Below, one piece after another: positions 47,911-59,020 of a DNA stretch of 64,000 bases. Below the pieces are notes generated by a model that did no database searches, was not told where the DNA came from, and was given only the letters and a program-made list of their open reading frames with translations. Within the stretch, counting starts at the first letter, position 1, and every line of letters starts with the position of its first letter. The position numbers were made by a program, and so were the translations under genes. Source of the DNA: Sergeia podlipaevii (lineage: Eukaryota; Euglenozoa; Kinetoplastea; Trypanosomatida; Trypanosomatidae); the NCBI GenBank assembly GCA_030849805.1, contig JASANZ010002189.1, positions 1 through 64,000 of the forward strand, given 5' to 3'.

Positions 47911-49065
47911 TCAAGCGTCACCTGACAATTCCTCGGCAAAAAAGATCCTTAGCGTCCGTTCAATCGACCTGCGGTAGTAGTAATCGGCTGGAAGCCCCTC
48001 AGACTCTGGTGTTGGCAGCGGATATCCTCGCCGAGTGGGGCAATTGAGCTGCAGCGAACTGTCCAGCGACAGACTAACTGAATTGCCCATGCGCAGACTT
48101 GGCAATGACGAGGACGTAGATGAGCCAACACTGCGCCGCAGTACGCGTACGGCAGGTATCGTCGCATCCGCATTGTCAACCTTCCTCCGGTACCCTGTTC
48201 GGAATCTGCTCGAACAAGACCGTCGCTGCTTGCCAGTTCGCGCAGCAGAGTCAGATGAGGGAACGGGCGTCCCGCGTTCCACAGTTGATGGTGCGTTCTC
48301 CCGCGGAGCCCTTGACAGCGGGGGAGAGCTTGCTTCCTGCGCCGTGGTAGTGGTATTCGCTATAGGCACGGAGTCGGCGCAGCTGCTGTCCTCGTGAAAA
48401 AGTGGTGGAAGATTCCTCTTTGATGGTTTGGTGCGCGATACACTACTTGAAGACTGCTGCTTGTGCGACCCTCCGCAGGTGCCAGCATCCATATTATCCC
48501 CTGTTCTATCCTGAGGGTGCATACTGAATGGAGATCCATGTATAGTAGGATTGTGAGTGGCAGCAGCCGCTTGATCGGCACGTGCCATCGTCGCCGCTCG
48601 CTCAGCTTCTTGCCGCTCTTGCTGCTGCTTCTCTAGGAGCTGCAATTGCTGGTGCTCCACAAGCTGGCGTAAGCGCTGCCGCTCTCTCTCTCGCTGCTCT
48701 CGCTGTTGCTGCTCCCATTCCTGGCGCCGTCGCGTCTCCTCTTCACGTGCACGCTGCTGGTGTGCCAATAGCTCGTTGTAGTTCATATCGTACAAATATC
48801 GTCGCGCCACATCACTGAGTACCTCATACGCCTCCTGAACCTCCGTAAAGCGTTGAGTCGTGTCAATCACTGATGCGTTGGAGAGACCACCATCGCCAGC
48901 ACAAGTAGATGTTGGGTCGACCCCACCACTACTTGTCTGACGAAGCGTACTATTGAGAGTTTTATCTGGGTGATACTGAAGGGCAAGACGTTTGAAAGCG
49001 GCACGCACCTGCTCGCCAGTTGAGGAGGCGGAAATGCCTAGTACGCTATAATAATCTTTAAACAT
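47911..49065 (-). CDS. J-domain (DnaJ) co-chaperone, type III
   Basis: A 384-residue J protein started at the ATG at 49065 (MFKDYYSVLGISASS); the open frame continues 37 codons upstream through T-rich sequence with no reason to use it. The J domain spans residues about 1-85, with the H32-P33-D34 motif in YHPDK that stimulates Hsp70 ATPase. A long insert (about 38-60) separates helices II-III from the final EAYEVLSDVARRYLYD. A Glu/Gln/Arg coiled coil follows (about 95-155), then Ser-rich disorder with no zinc-finger or G/F region, so it is class III. The client is unknown. The C-terminus (DYYYRRSIERTLRIFFAEEL) is a helix that may bind a partner. Confidence 0.88.
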   Translation of the reverse strand: MFKDYYSVLGISASSTGEQVRAAFKRLALQYHPDKTLNSTLRQTSSGGVDPTSTCAGDGGLSNASVIDTTQRFTEVQEAYEVLSDVARRYLYDMNYNELLAHQQRAREEETRRRQEWEQQQREQRERERQRLRQLVEHQQLQLLEKQQQERQEAERAATMARADQAAAATHNPTIHGSPFSMHPQDRTGDNMDAGTCGGSHKQQSSSSVSRTKPSKRNLPPLFHEDSSCADSVPIANTTTTAQEASSPPLSRAPRENAPSTVERGTPVPSSDSAARTGKQRRSCSSRFRTGYRRKVDNADATIPAVRVLRRSVGSSTSSSLPSLRMGNSVSLSLDSSLQLNCPTRRGYPLPTPESEGLPADYYYRRSIERTLRIFFAEELSGDA

Positions 49066-49771
49066 TATTGTGTAAAATGTTTCCCTAATTGAAATGTATG
49101 AATAAATGAAACAACGAAAAAAGTCTAGTCCTGCGAAAGAAGAAAAAAAAAAGCTTCGTAGGCTACTTGAACACAACTAAGAACTTGTGTTCTGTTATTT
49201 TTTTTTTCGTTGTTGTTTGCCAAAAGCAATGCCGCCGATGTATCTCCCTATATATAACTCAAAATACAGATGCACTCACACACGTCTCGTGTGCCTCTGG
49301 AGTTGCTAACACCTGCGCCAAGACAAAAATGACACGTTTACTGAAGCCACAAAGACAAATACATATAGAAGAAGGACGAAAATACCAAAAAAAAAAAACG
49401 CGTAGTTTGCATTGACAAGAGTACAATTTGTATACTTCGTACACAGTATGAATAAGCAGAGCCCTTTGACTGCATAAAAAAAACAAAAAGAAAATCATCT
49501 GCTCTGTATGAAACTGTTGTGTGATGTTTTTATGCAATGGATACGTTACCTCTAATTGCTTCTTATAATTCAGGAAAATTCCATTTGAAATTTTCTTTTT
49601 TAAAAGGTGTGACTCTCAATATTTTATCATTGTTAAATTCTTAAACGCAAGTGAGGCACAACATCTTCAGCGGATTTACTTCTCGCAACAAACACGCACA
49701 CACAGACACACGCACACACAGACACACACATACATATATACGAAAGAAGAAGAGAAAACAACGATTGGTGT
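49066..49771. other. intergenic region between SPB4 and DnaJ
   Basis: A plus-strand A-rich run at 49139-49151 serves as minus-strand pyrimidine tract for DnaJ. A (CA)n repeat lies at 49693-49730 in the helicase 3' UTR. Nothing coding was recognised on the minus strand. Confidence 0.55.
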
Positions 49772-51868
49772 TTACTTTTTGCGTATCTTCTTCGCCTCCG
49801 CGCGCTCGCGAGAACTAAGAAACGCGTTTTCAATCGCATCCACGCCCAGCTTCTCATCCACCACACGACGGTTAACTTTACCTCGGCGCTCCTTCTTCAC
49901 GTAGTAACTATCCTTGAGCAGTTCATCCAGCTCCGCCTGCTTCCACGCCTGCCGACGTTCCGAGGAAGACATCTTGAGCAGCTTCAATGCTTCCAGTTTC
50001 TCGTTGCGCTCGGTGCGGTGTCGCTTCGCAGCGACAGCATCGTCGTCATCATCACCGGCACCAGCACCACCGTTCTCGCGCTCGGCAAACTCGCGGTCAC
50101 GCTTTTCGCGCAGCTTTGCTGACATCTCCTTCACAAAGACGTCGAACTCTGGCTGGAGAGGGATGCGCAAGATGCGCATGCGCTTAATCTCGCCACAATT
50201 GGGCACCTTAAAAAGTCCAAATCCATGCGTGAGATCGGTAAGGTCAATGTGCTGAAGCTGAAAAATGTATCGGCACTCGTGCTCCTTATACGCACGGATG
50301 AAAGACACGAACGCACGAGCAGCAAGAGATATGAGCTTCTCACTGCTCATAGCGGCATGACGGAGCGCGAGCACGGAGGCGCTCGCACATAAGTCACCAA
50401 CGACCTCCTTCTTGTCCTTCATGCGCAAGTTTCGACCTTCCAGCTGGGCCTTGTGCTCTTCGTGCAACTTCGCACGTCGCTCCTTGCGTGAAAGTTGCAT
50501 CTCACGGTGCGCTTGGTGAATCGCCTTGCGTTTGTCTGGCAGTTGTGAGCTCTGCAGCGTACGGCGTGCATTAAGGTGCTCCAGTACGTCCCTAGCCTGT
50601 TCGATCGTGTCGCGCGACTCATCTAGCGGACTCAGTGGTACATTCTGCAGCTGCATGAACGCCACGTACTCAAGCTCCTGTGGCATCAAGAAGACCACAC
50701 TACGACCCTGACGGCCCATACGAGCTGTACGCCCAATACGGTGGATAAACGTGTTTGGACTCACCGGGGGGTCGTACTGCACAACGACGCCCACCTCGGG
50801 GATATCAAGACCGCGCGCTGCCACATCTGTGCAGACCAGTACGCAGTGGTCCCGCTTGGTCACCTGGCGATGCACCTTCTGGCGCTTTTCTAACTTCATC
50901 TGTCCGTGCAAAGCAAAAATGCTTTCCGCGTCGTCCTTAATCAGCACTGTCGCAAGAGCCTCATAGAGCCAGTCCACACTTGCGCACGTCATGACGTATA
51001 CAATGACCTTCTCTGACTTGTGAGCTCTCAAAAACTCAACGAGGCGGTCCAGCTTCTCGGAGGCTTTGGTAAATGCATAGTAGTTGGTGAGCAGCTCGGG
51101 AATCTGAGGCTTGCTCGTGTCGGTGGCAGCGGAGTTGAGCGAGTTAATGCGTACCGTGACGGAGACCGGGTTACGCATACCTGCGCGAGCAATCTCCGCT
51201 AACTCTTTCGTCTGCGTCGCACTAAACAGTCCAGTGCGGCGCTGCTTCGGGAGTCGCTTCAAGATGGCATCGAGCTTCGCCTTGAAGCCAAATTCTAGCA
51301 GTTTATCCGCCTCATCCAAGATAAGCAACTCAAAGCCGCTAAAATTGAAATAACTCGCATACTTGGACGAGATGAGTAGCTCATAAAGCCGACCAGGAGT
51401 GCCAATCAAAACGTTCCCGCCGTGCTTGTTGAAGTCCTCCATATCAAGTTGAATGTCGCGGCCGCCGATGTAACACTGGCAAGAGAATTTTGGAAGTCCT
51501 GCATTCCCACTTTTGTAGGTGTTGCTGACATAAGAAAGCATTTTCTTCGCAATTTTGAACACTTGCTGGACAAGCTCGCGAGAGGGAAGAACAACAACGG
51601 CAATAACAGCGTTACTGTGCTCCTTGCAGACCTCAATACATCTCGGTCGCAGCAGCATCTCCAGGCACGGCGTTAGATACGCAAGTGTCTTGCCACTCCC
51701 CGTGATGGCCTCAACCACAACATCGTAGTTTGCTAGAAGAAGAGGCACTGTACGAGCTTGCACGGGTGCCATGGTACTGAACTGAAGGCAGTCCTTGAGC
51801 ACGCTGAGAGTTGGCGCACTAAGAGCCGCGCCTTTCATGTCCTCCCATGCGCTTGACTTGCTTGACAT
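49772..51868 (-). CDS. DEAD-box RNA helicase SPB4/DDX55
   Basis: A 698-residue DEAD-box protein of the Spb4/DDX55 subfamily, needed for late 60S ribosomal subunit assembly in the nucleolus. The order of motifs is complete: Q motif with APVQA, Walker A AITGSGKT (54-61), PSRELV, TPGR, DEAD (185-188), SAT (216-218), then the C-terminal RecA lobe with RGLDI and HRIGRTAR. The C-terminal extension has the DUF4217 signature SFIRAYKEHECRYIFQLQHI and FGLFKVPNCGEIK, which distinguishes Spb4 from other nucleolar DEAD-box proteins. A Lys/Arg-rich tail (KKIRKK) could be a nucleolar signal. The splice tract (plus 51930-51941) with AG at 51924-51925 gives a short 5' UTR of about 55 bases. Confidence 0.92.
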   Translation of the reverse strand: MSSKSSAWEDMKGAALSAPTLSVLKDCLQFSTMAPVQARTVPLLLANYDVVVEAITGSGKTLAYLTPCLEMLLRPRCIEVCKEHSNAVIAVVVLPSRELVQQVFKIAKKMLSYVSNTYKSGNAGLPKFSCQCYIGGRDIQLDMEDFNKHGGNVLIGTPGRLYELLISSKYASYFNFSGFELLILDEADKLLEFGFKAKLDAILKRLPKQRRTGLFSATQTKELAEIARAGMRNPVSVTVRINSLNSAATDTSKPQIPELLTNYYAFTKASEKLDRLVEFLRAHKSEKVIVYVMTCASVDWLYEALATVLIKDDAESIFALHGQMKLEKRQKVHRQVTKRDHCVLVCTDVAARGLDIPEVGVVVQYDPPVSPNTFIHRIGRTARMGRQGRSVVFLMPQELEYVAFMQLQNVPLSPLDESRDTIEQARDVLEHLNARRTLQSSQLPDKRKAIHQAHREMQLSRKERRAKLHEEHKAQLEGRNLRMKDKKEVVGDLCASASVLALRHAAMSSEKLISLAARAFVSFIRAYKEHECRYIFQLQHIDLTDLTHGFGLFKVPNCGEIKRMRILRIPLQPEFDVFVKEMSAKLREKRDREFAERENGGAGAGDDDDDAVAAKRHRTERNEKLEALKLLKMSSSERRQAWKQAELDELLKDSYYVKKERRGKVNRRVVDEKLGVDAIENAFLSSRERAEAKKIRKK

Positions 51869-52695
51869 CGCGTGTGCCGTTTCTTGGCGTATGTATGTAG
51901 GTGCGAGGTTGCTTTGGTTGTTGCTGAAGCGAAAAAAAAAGTAACACGTAGCCCTCTACACTGCAGTTGCTCCATTGATAGTGGTGATAAAAGGCAAAAA
52001 AAAGGCAATAAAAAGAAAAGAGAGGGAGAAAATAGATAGAGCAATTTACTCATTTAGAATGCATCTTCCCATAAGGCATTGATAAAGTCAGGTATGATAA
52101 ACAATTCTTTTTTTTTTTTGAAATAAAAGGGGACTGCAATTTAAACCGCAAATATACACATATAAGCATCCATTGCTATCCACATATGTGGAAGCAAAAC
52201 GATACACACATGCAGTCCAATTGTACTTCACATCCACACCCTCCCAACACACAGAATGCCACAACATGCAGAAAATAAAAGGGGGGAGAAAGTACAGATA
52301 TGGCTATACTTTCACTTTCATTCCCTATTAATGTGTTTGTTATTGATATTGTATCTTCTCCTCTATTGAAACATTTTGCTTCATTTTTTTTCTTGTTGAT
52401 TCTTCAATGCGTCAAGTCTATAATAGCGCTAGAGTATCTTTTTTTCTGAAAATGACAGATCAAGGCAAGCCATGGCGATGACAAAACGCCATTGCAAAAC
52501 AAGCCACACCAAACAATTGAGAAAAGAGCAAAAGAAAAAATATATATATCTCCCTCAAAATGCGCACACACACGCGCAAACGGCACCGAATCTACCACGG
52601 CGACGTGATATTCCGTTTCCCTTCAGTTCATTTTAAAAGCAGAAGAATAGACCTCTCCCTCTTTCCCTCTTTCCCTCTCTCACTCTCTCTCTCTC
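51869..52695. other. intergenic region between ABHD13-like gene and SPB4
   Basis: The SPB4 splice tract lies at plus 51930-51941 with AG at 51924-51925. A 59-codon minus ORF (52088-52267) sits in the ABHD13-like 3' UTR; its upstream pyrimidine stretch has no AG before the ATG, so I do not call it. CT microsatellites occur at 52650-52697 near the hydrolase stop. Confidence 0.55.
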
Positions 52696-53859
52696 TTAAA
52701 CAACGTCAGCGTTTCCATTCTGATCTACTTCATCTACAAAGGCCTGAATAGTCTTCATGTACCCCGGCATCAGAGAGAGGTTGTTGTGCATGCCAACAGG
52801 GAACTCTACAAAGCGTCTGAGATGGTTCTTATGTTGTGCAGATGCAACTTCATATAGCTTGCGCATCTGCGTTGGCGGCACCAGCTCGTCCTGAAGACCT
52901 GAGATAAACAAAAGTGGCTGAGGAAGAGAGCCGACTTTCCCAACGCTTCTCCAGCGGATCTTGAGGACGAGGGGCTTGATGTAATGTTCAAAGATGCAAA
53001 ATGCTGCGCCGTTGCACGACGTGACAAGGCGCTCGATAACCGGCTTGCCAAGTGCAGAGATCATATCGCTTACTGACGTAAATGTGTTCTCAATAATCAG
53101 TCCCGCAATGCGTTTTGCGTTTTCTGGTCGCGCTGCCAAGTGAATTGCTACAGCCCCGCCAAGACTCGTACCCATGACAAAAATGCGCTCCCGTGGAACG
53201 CGAGAATCATTCCACACTGCGTCTAGGCACGATTGCGCGTCAATCTCCAGCCCCTCCTGAGTGGGTTCTGCGGAGCTGCTAAGGCCATACCCACGATAGT
53301 CTACCATCACTACAGCACAATTGAGATGGCGACAGAAGTCTTCCGCGAGATGTAGGCGATGCCCAACATTGCCGGCGTTACCGTGAAAGTAAATAAGAAC
53401 AAAGGCAGGTGGTGCGGAGCCTGGCCCATTAGAGAACGAGCCCTCACGTGCTCCAAAGACTGCGGATGATGTCGACGTTTGCTGCTGTTGCTGTTGCTGC
53501 CAACCACACTCGCTGCCAGTCACCTCAGCCGCTAGCGTGGCAGTTGCTGCGCTGGTGCAGACAGCAGGCTCGCTTCTGTTGCTACTACGTGCAGAAGGTG
53601 GTGCAGCAGGCCACAGCATAAAGCCTCGTAGAGTGAGACCATCAACGGTGCGAATGGTGAGCAACTCAGAGTTGGGCACGCCTGCCTCAATAGGAGAGTC
53701 GCACACCTCGCGGCTGTCCGGGGGCATCTCGGGGTAGTAGAGCAGCTTATTCTGATTGACCCGGTAGCGATACCCAAGAATCCATAGAGCTACGGAGATG
53801 AAGACAAAGATCCCAAAAACCCACAAGGTGAGCGTTGCTAAAACGTCAAAAAAAGGCAT
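52696..53859 (-). CDS. alpha/beta hydrolase, Bem46/ABHD13-like membrane protein
   Basis: A 387-residue serine hydrolase with a single N-terminal signal anchor (residues about 5-28) and the hydrolase fold on the far side. The oxyanion motif HGNAGN is at 159-164, the nucleophile is S232 in GTSLGG, the acid D324 (GLQDELVPP) and the base H358 (GMHNN), so the catalytic triad is intact. This is the ABHD13/Bem46 subgroup of eukaryotic membrane-anchored hydrolases, whose substrates are uncertain (ABHD13 has been linked to lipid metabolism). An unusual Ser/Ala-rich insert with seven glutamines (121-127) lies between strands near residue 90-150. Confidence 0.88.
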   Translation of the reverse strand: MPFFDVLATLTLWVFGIFVFISVALWILGYRYRVNQNKLLYYPEMPPDSREVCDSPIEAGVPNSELLTIRTVDGLTLRGFMLWPAAPPSARSSNRSEPAVCTSAATATLAAEVTGSECGWQQQQQQQTSTSSAVFGAREGSFSNGPGSAPPAFVLIYFHGNAGNVGHRLHLAEDFCRHLNCAVVMVDYRGYGLSSSAEPTQEGLEIDAQSCLDAVWNDSRVPRERIFVMGTSLGGAVAIHLAARPENAKRIAGLIIENTFTSVSDMISALGKPVIERLVTSCNGAAFCIFEHYIKPLVLKIRWRSVGKVGSLPQPLLFISGLQDELVPPTQMRKLYEVASAQHKNHLRRFVEFPVGMHNNLSLMPGYMKTIQAFVDEVDQNGNADVV

Positions 53860-54740
53860 GGCAACACAAGCACAACTAATGTACTAGCTAAAATTAGGCC
53901 GAGGGGGGTCGCAGTATTTGTTTCTGTATGTTGTCCAGTAAATTTCCAATCAACTAAAGAAAAAAAAAGAGATAAACAGGTTAAGTAAAAAAAGGTGAGA
54001 AAGAAACCAAGAAAAAATTTAAAAAAAATCAGTGCACCGAGGACCATATGAATCAGCACAGTACTGCGCCTAAAAAGCAGAATGCTCTCTGTTTCTTCAT
54101 TTTGTTTTGAAGAAGAGCAAAAAAAAAAAAAAGTAACTTTCAGTTTTATTTGTCTCCGTGCATCAAGTACAATTGTTCATGCTTTTTCTTCTTTTTCGTT
54201 TGTTCTCCTTTATATAGAGGAGATCCACCTCGAATGTCAACACCAACGGCAACAGCATCAAGTAAACAAAAGGAAAGAAGAAGAAAAAGAACAAGACACA
54301 GTATCGACTCCGCTGTGGGTTACAACAATAGTAATAATAATCATAATAATGACGAGAAAAAAAACGTTTGAGATAGCAAAAGAACAACAAAAGAAAAAAA
54401 AAATAACGAGCAAGTCAATCACCTACGAGCAGGAGTGTCTATATGTCAGCAACGCAAAAAAAATGCCAGAAAGAAAGGAAAGAAAAAAAAAGACATGAAT
54501 CGTTCGCTATTCATTCGTCACAGCATACTCACGCATAAGCAACGTACCGTAATTCAATCAGTGCAACAACTTCCGCCCTTTTTATTTCTTTTTATTTCTT
54601 TTCTTTCTCATTGCCAATTCCTCCCCTTCTTGCAACTCCCTCTTTCGCTACAAGCTGCACTTTCTTCAAAAAAAAAGGCAAAAATAAAAAAAAAGTGTAA
54701 AAAAAAAATCAATCACATCTGTTTGTTTATTTTTCTAGCA
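53860..54740. other. intergenic region between Rab7 and ABHD13-like genes
   Basis: A pyrimidine tract on the minus strand at plus 53957-53973 is the best splice signal for the hydrolase gene. The rest, up to the Rab7 stop, is a mixture of A-rich and T-rich runs. No gene is accepted; nearby ORFs are low complexity. Confidence 0.55.
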
Positions 54741-55391
54741 CTAGCACGCACAACTACCTGCCGCTGCATATTCTGCTGCTCCTGCTGTTGCAGGCGGCGG
54801 TTGGTTCAGGTTCACTGTCTGTGGCAATGCGACTTCCCTCTCCTCTACAGATGCCTTCTTTGCCAACGCCGCGGTGGCAATCGCAACAAACGCATCCTCC
54901 ACCGCAACATTCTCCTTGGCGGAAGTCTCGAAATACCTCATCTCGCCATCGTTGAGGTAGCTAGCATTCTGCTTGGCACACCACGCCTGCGCCGTCTTGG
55001 TCGCTACCTGTCTGCGTTCCTCCAGATCCGTCTTGTTCCCTAACAGTACGCAGTCACGACGACCTGCCTGAATACTGAACTCCTCAAGCCACGATCCAAC
55101 ATGCGCGAAGCTCTCCTGCTGGGTGACATCGAACACAAGCATGCACGCGTCGGCGCCGCGGTAAAAAGCAGACCCAAGAGACTGGAAGCGTTCTTGCCCT
55201 GCAGTATCCCATAACTGCAGCGTCACAACTTGGCCGTTGATTTCGACATCCCTCGTGAGAAAGTCAGCGCCAATAGTTGCCTTGTAGCGGGTGTCAAACT
55301 TGCGATTAACGTACCGTTGCATAAGTGATGTCTTGCCCACGCCACTGTCACCGAGGATGATCACCTTGAGAAGCTGTTTCTTGGAGGACAT
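54741..55391 (-). CDS. Rab7 small GTPase
   Basis: A 216-residue Rab7, started at the ATG at 55391 ([17 protein letters not shown]); four more in-frame codons upstream start from another Met and cannot be excluded. Rab7 drives late endosome to lysosome fusion. P-loop GDSGVGKT at 14-21; the Rab7-type effector region [13 protein letters not shown] at 36-48; WDTAGQE at 61-67; NKTD at 119-122; ETSAK at 155-159; C-terminal C-A-C (214-216) for double prenylation. The AQAWC motif after the NKTD box is also Rab7-like. An insert of about six residues lies before ETSAK (NDGEMR). Bearing and length are otherwise typical. Confidence 0.93.
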   Translation of the reverse strand: MSSKKQLLKVIILGDSGVGKTSLMQRYVNRKFDTRYKATIGADFLTRDVEINGQVVTLQLWDTAGQERFQSLGSAFYRGADACMLVFDVTQQESFAHVGSWLEEFSIQAGRRDCVLLGNKTDLEERRQVATKTAQAWCAKQNASYLNDGEMRYFETSAKENVAVEDAFVAIATAALAKKASVEEREVALPQTVNLNQPPPATAGAAEYAAAGSCAC

Positions 55392-57994
55392 TCCCTTTTT
55401 CATTTATATAGATGTGTGCGTGTGTGCTTGTGCTTCTGCGTACGTCGGACTTTCTGGTACAAAAGAAACAATATATGTCAGAATGAACAAATAATAATAA
55501 TAATAATAATAATAAAGTAGATCCCAGCAGGTTAGTTTGAAAAAAAAAATTCACCTTTTAAAATGTAGTAGCACAGTAAAAGGGGAAGGAAAGAGAAAAT
55601 CACGTCGCCACTTAGCGCTAAGAAAGAGAGACTAAATATCTAGTGAGTAGCTAGAACTATAAATGACCCTAAATTCGGTATTGACCACAAACCAGATAGT
55701 ACAATAGAGAAATAGAAAAGGAAAATTTTCAGTGAAGAGTACATCAAAAAAAAAAGAGGAAAAGATGTTTCTGGCTTCGCTCGTTGATAAAGTTCAAAAG
55801 AAAAAGGAAAGTCGGCAAGCACTATTACCTCTAGTCGGCATTGGCACCACATATGTAAGAAGAAGACTTCGTGCACTTGCATGTAAGTCTGTCTGTTGGT
55901 GTGTATGGTGTTGTTGTTGTTGTTTTGTCCTCCAATAAGTCTTCATAAAAGCAAAGACATCTCCGGCTTCGTATGCTCTCAGGTTTACATATACATCCCC
56001 ACGTCTGATTGTACTAGAAAGGCCTCCGCAACACACACAAAAAAAAAGCACCCTCATCAAAACAAAAAATTGACATCCATTTTTTTCTTTTTTTTTCTCT
56101 TTATCCCCTCACTGATACAGGCACAAGAAACATTCAATGTCGTTCTCTCATCGAGCAACTACAAAAAAAAAAAAGAAATGATATCCCCTGTTTTGAATAT
56201 TGTGATGTCGAATTATCATTGCGTACTTGTTTATGTATCTCTGTTCATGGATATGCGCGCGCAAATGTGTACACAAAAATAAAGTTGTATCACAAAAGGT
56301 TCAGGGAGAGTTAAATTATATATATTTATATACAATTAGTACTCGCGTTGCTGGACGGCATACATATTATATTTTTTTCATTGGATACATTTTTTTTTCT
56401 CAGGATGAAGCAACTCCCATTTTTTTTTCTTATCCAACCGTAGTATTCTCCATTTTTGTCTTCTTTTCGTTTTCATCTCTTCCTGTTGTTTTTCCTGCGC
56501 ATGCTCTTTTCACAAGTTTAATGTGTGGCAGTTAAGTAGAAAAAAAAAGAGATCAACATTATTCGTTTGCCTCAAAACAGTTAACAAAAATTAAACTGTT
56601 TTCATTCCAATCCTTTTTCTCTTTTTTTTTTCGATTGCTTTACTCCTCTCATAGTTTGCGTATGTGTGTCAAAGCAGCTACCATTGAACTGAATGTAAAG
56701 TTTTACGCATATATGCGGCATAATAAATGAGAAAAGGATTTTTTAAATAAAAAAAAGGAATACAGACAAGTGGTGAAAACGACCTCTTGTGCATCATTTT
56801 TAACGTTCAGTCAACGTTTAAGCGTGCATGCGTATGCACACGCATACGCACAAACAATAACAAAGACCAAACAATGTGCAGAAGGCCACAAAAACAAGCA
56901 CGAACGCCCCAGAACACAGACACATAAAATATAATAAAAAGGTTTATACAAAAAAAAAATCAGGATGCCTCTTTTATTCTCCTTCGCAAGTTCATACTCG
57001 CCTTTAATGTACGTTTCTTTCCCTCCATCTTCACTTATTTTGTTTAATATTACAAACGAACAAGAAACAAAATGCAAAAAGCGCAGCGGATACAAAATAT
57101 ATATATATATATATATCACGGGAAAGGGAAGTAGGCACTCTTGCGAAAACACTGCTGTGAGAATTGACCTAAAAAAAAAAAACGGTATAGTTTCACGTTT
57201 TGCATGAGCTTCGGAAAAATAATAATAATAATAAGAGCGACCAAAACAAAAAGCACGTATGTAAAGAGAAAAAGGTGCGAAAGGGAAAAGAAATAAATAA
57301 ATAAAAGAAAACACAAAATACACGTGCTATGTACACACCATACTAGCCTCTACAGCTAGAATTCCTATATATATATATAATGAAAAGAAGAGACATGTAT
57401 AAAATGAAAAATAAGGAGTCACTTGCATATTGTGAAACACACCGGGCATAGCTTACGTCTATAAAACATTCAAAAAAAAAAAAGACTGAAAGTACTGCCT
57501 CAGGTCAATACACAACAAATTGATACAAACAAAAGAGATAAAAAGTGATTCAGGGTAGTACTCTCCAATTCACGAACATACAGCAAACATAAACAGAAGA
57601 AATACTAAATGAAAAGAAATCGCATTGTCTCAGCTATACAGATTCATACAGGCAAAGAAAAAAGAAGAAGAAGAAGCAAACATCACGCAGCACTCGATTG
57701 CTAAATAAAAATAATAATAATAATAGTAAAATGTAAACTCACCTTTTTTTCTTCGTCACTCCATTTAGCAAAGTCACTAAAATAAAATAGTTTCACCGCT
57801 AAAATGCTTTCTAAAAAAAGGAAAGCGACTCTACTCTCTCACCCTCCCCCCCCCATACTCCTCTTTCTCTCTTCCACTCTCCTCCGCACTCACATGAAGG
57901 AAGTAGCCCCAAACACTTTCAAAGATAAGAGAACACAGAGAGGTGAGGGCGAGGCGCACAAAGAAAATTAAGCATTCCCAGCACTCCTCTATAT
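55392..57994. other. 2.6-kb gap: long PKA 3' UTR and Rab7 splice region
   Basis: An (ATA)n repeat (55494-55515) and an A run at 55540-55549 lie upstream of Rab7. The segments 56070-56110, 56370-56520 and 56580-56650 are T-rich on the plus strand, so the PKA transcript would be A-rich there, opposite to the gap polarity elsewhere. A purine-rich stretch with a G run on the minus strand (plus C-rich 57842-57857) lies just after the PKA stop. No ORF is convincing on either strand. Confidence 0.6.
55494..55515. repeat. (ATA)n microsatellite
   Basis: A clean ATA trinucleotide run upstream of Rab7, likely polymorphic. Confidence 0.85.
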
Positions 57995-59020
57995 CTAGAA
58001 AAGCTTAAACTCGTTCTGTTGGGCACTAGTTAACGCAGGTGTGCGGTCAACAGGACTCTCTGGATACTTTTCAAAGTTGCTCGTGTCGCCGGCGCTACGC
58101 ACTTTCACGGGGATCGGAGCGGGGTAGTACCGCGAATACAGTTTCTCCCAGTTGGCGCCATGAAAGTAAGGATGGCCCTTGATGTCAGCTACACCACCCT
58201 TGAGAGTTCCCAAGCGCTTTGTGTGATCCGTCTGCAAGAGGCCCTTGACAAGATCACGAGCGCGACCATCAAACCAGTTAGGGAACTTGAGACGACCGGC
58301 AAGAATCTTCTCGTAAATGCGGAAAGGGGTGTCATCGTAGTAGGGCGGATAGCCAGCAATAAATTCATACAGAAGCACGCCCATGGTCCACCAGTCTACC
58401 GCCTTACCGTGACCCTTGCTCTGAATCACTTCGGGGGCAAGATACTCAGGGGTGCCGCACAAGGTGAAGGTGCGGTCAGGAACCTTCTTCGCAAAACCGA
58501 AATCGGTAACCTTTACATGGCCCTTGCTATCAAGTAAAAGATTCTCGGGCTTCAAATCACGGTAAATAACGTCCAAAGTGTGCAGGTACTCAAAGGCAAG
58601 CACAAGTTCCGCGTGATAGAACTTCGCCACATCATTCGGGAAGCGACCGGCGGAACGCAGATGGGTAAACATCTCCCCTCCCATCACAAACTCGAGCACC
58701 AGATATACCTTCTTCTCATCCTGGAAGGAGCACATCATGTTCACAATAAACGGGTGGCACAGCTCCATAAGAATGGTTTTTTCTTGAATCAAGTGCTGTT
58801 GCTGCTTCAGCTTGATGATCTCGCGCTTCTTCAAGCACTTGATCGCGTAGTACTGGTTCGTTGCCTTGTGTCGGGCTACACGCACACGGCCAAAGGAACC
58901 AGTGCCTAACGTATCGCGAAGCTCAAAGTCGCTGAGATTCCATTCACTGGTGTCTGGCTTCTTAAATACATAGGCCTTCTTCGCAGCGTCGTTCGACACC
59001 GCTCCGTTCTGAGCTGACAT
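57995..59020 (-). CDS. protein kinase A catalytic subunit
   Basis: A 341-residue AGC kinase started at the ATG at 59020 (MSAQNGAVSNDAAKKAYVF); 25 further in-frame codons come from T/A-rich sequence. All PKA landmarks are present: glycine loop GTGSFG (39-44), K61 in YYAIKCL, Y-R-D at 153-155 (the HRD histidine is a tyrosine, as in PKA), D-F-G at 173-175, activation-loop T186 in TFTLCGTPEYLAPE, and a C-terminal FKLF corresponding to the PKA hydrophobic end FTEF. Kinetoplastid PKA is activated by nucleosides rather than cAMP in species tested. Which of the PKAC isoforms this is needs a tree; location beside PABP2 and BBS1 fits, from memory, a chromosome-35 block of Leishmania. Confidence 0.93.
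   Translation of the reverse strand: MSAQNGAVSNDAAKKAYVFKKPDTSEWNLSDFELRDTLGTGSFGRVRVARHKATNQYYAIKCLKKREIIKLKQQQHLIQEKTILMELCHPFIVNMMCSFQDEKKVYLVLEFVMGGEMFTHLRSAGRFPNDVAKFYHAELVLAFEYLHTLDVIYRDLKPENLLLDSKGHVKVTDFGFAKKVPDRTFTLCGTPEYLAPEVIQSKGHGKAVDWWTMGVLLYEFIAGYPPYYDDTPFRIYEKILAGRLKFPNWFDGRARDLVKGLLQTDHTKRLGTLKGGVADIKGHPYFHGANWEKLYSRYYPAPIPVKVRSAGDTSNFEKYPESPVDRTPALTSAQQNEFKLF

Noticed and set aside
52088..52267. 59-codon minus ORF in the ABHD13-like 3' flank
   Set aside because: Complete and mixed in composition, but no AG lies between its pyrimidine stretch and ATG, and it ends by translating an A run. Kept only as a note.
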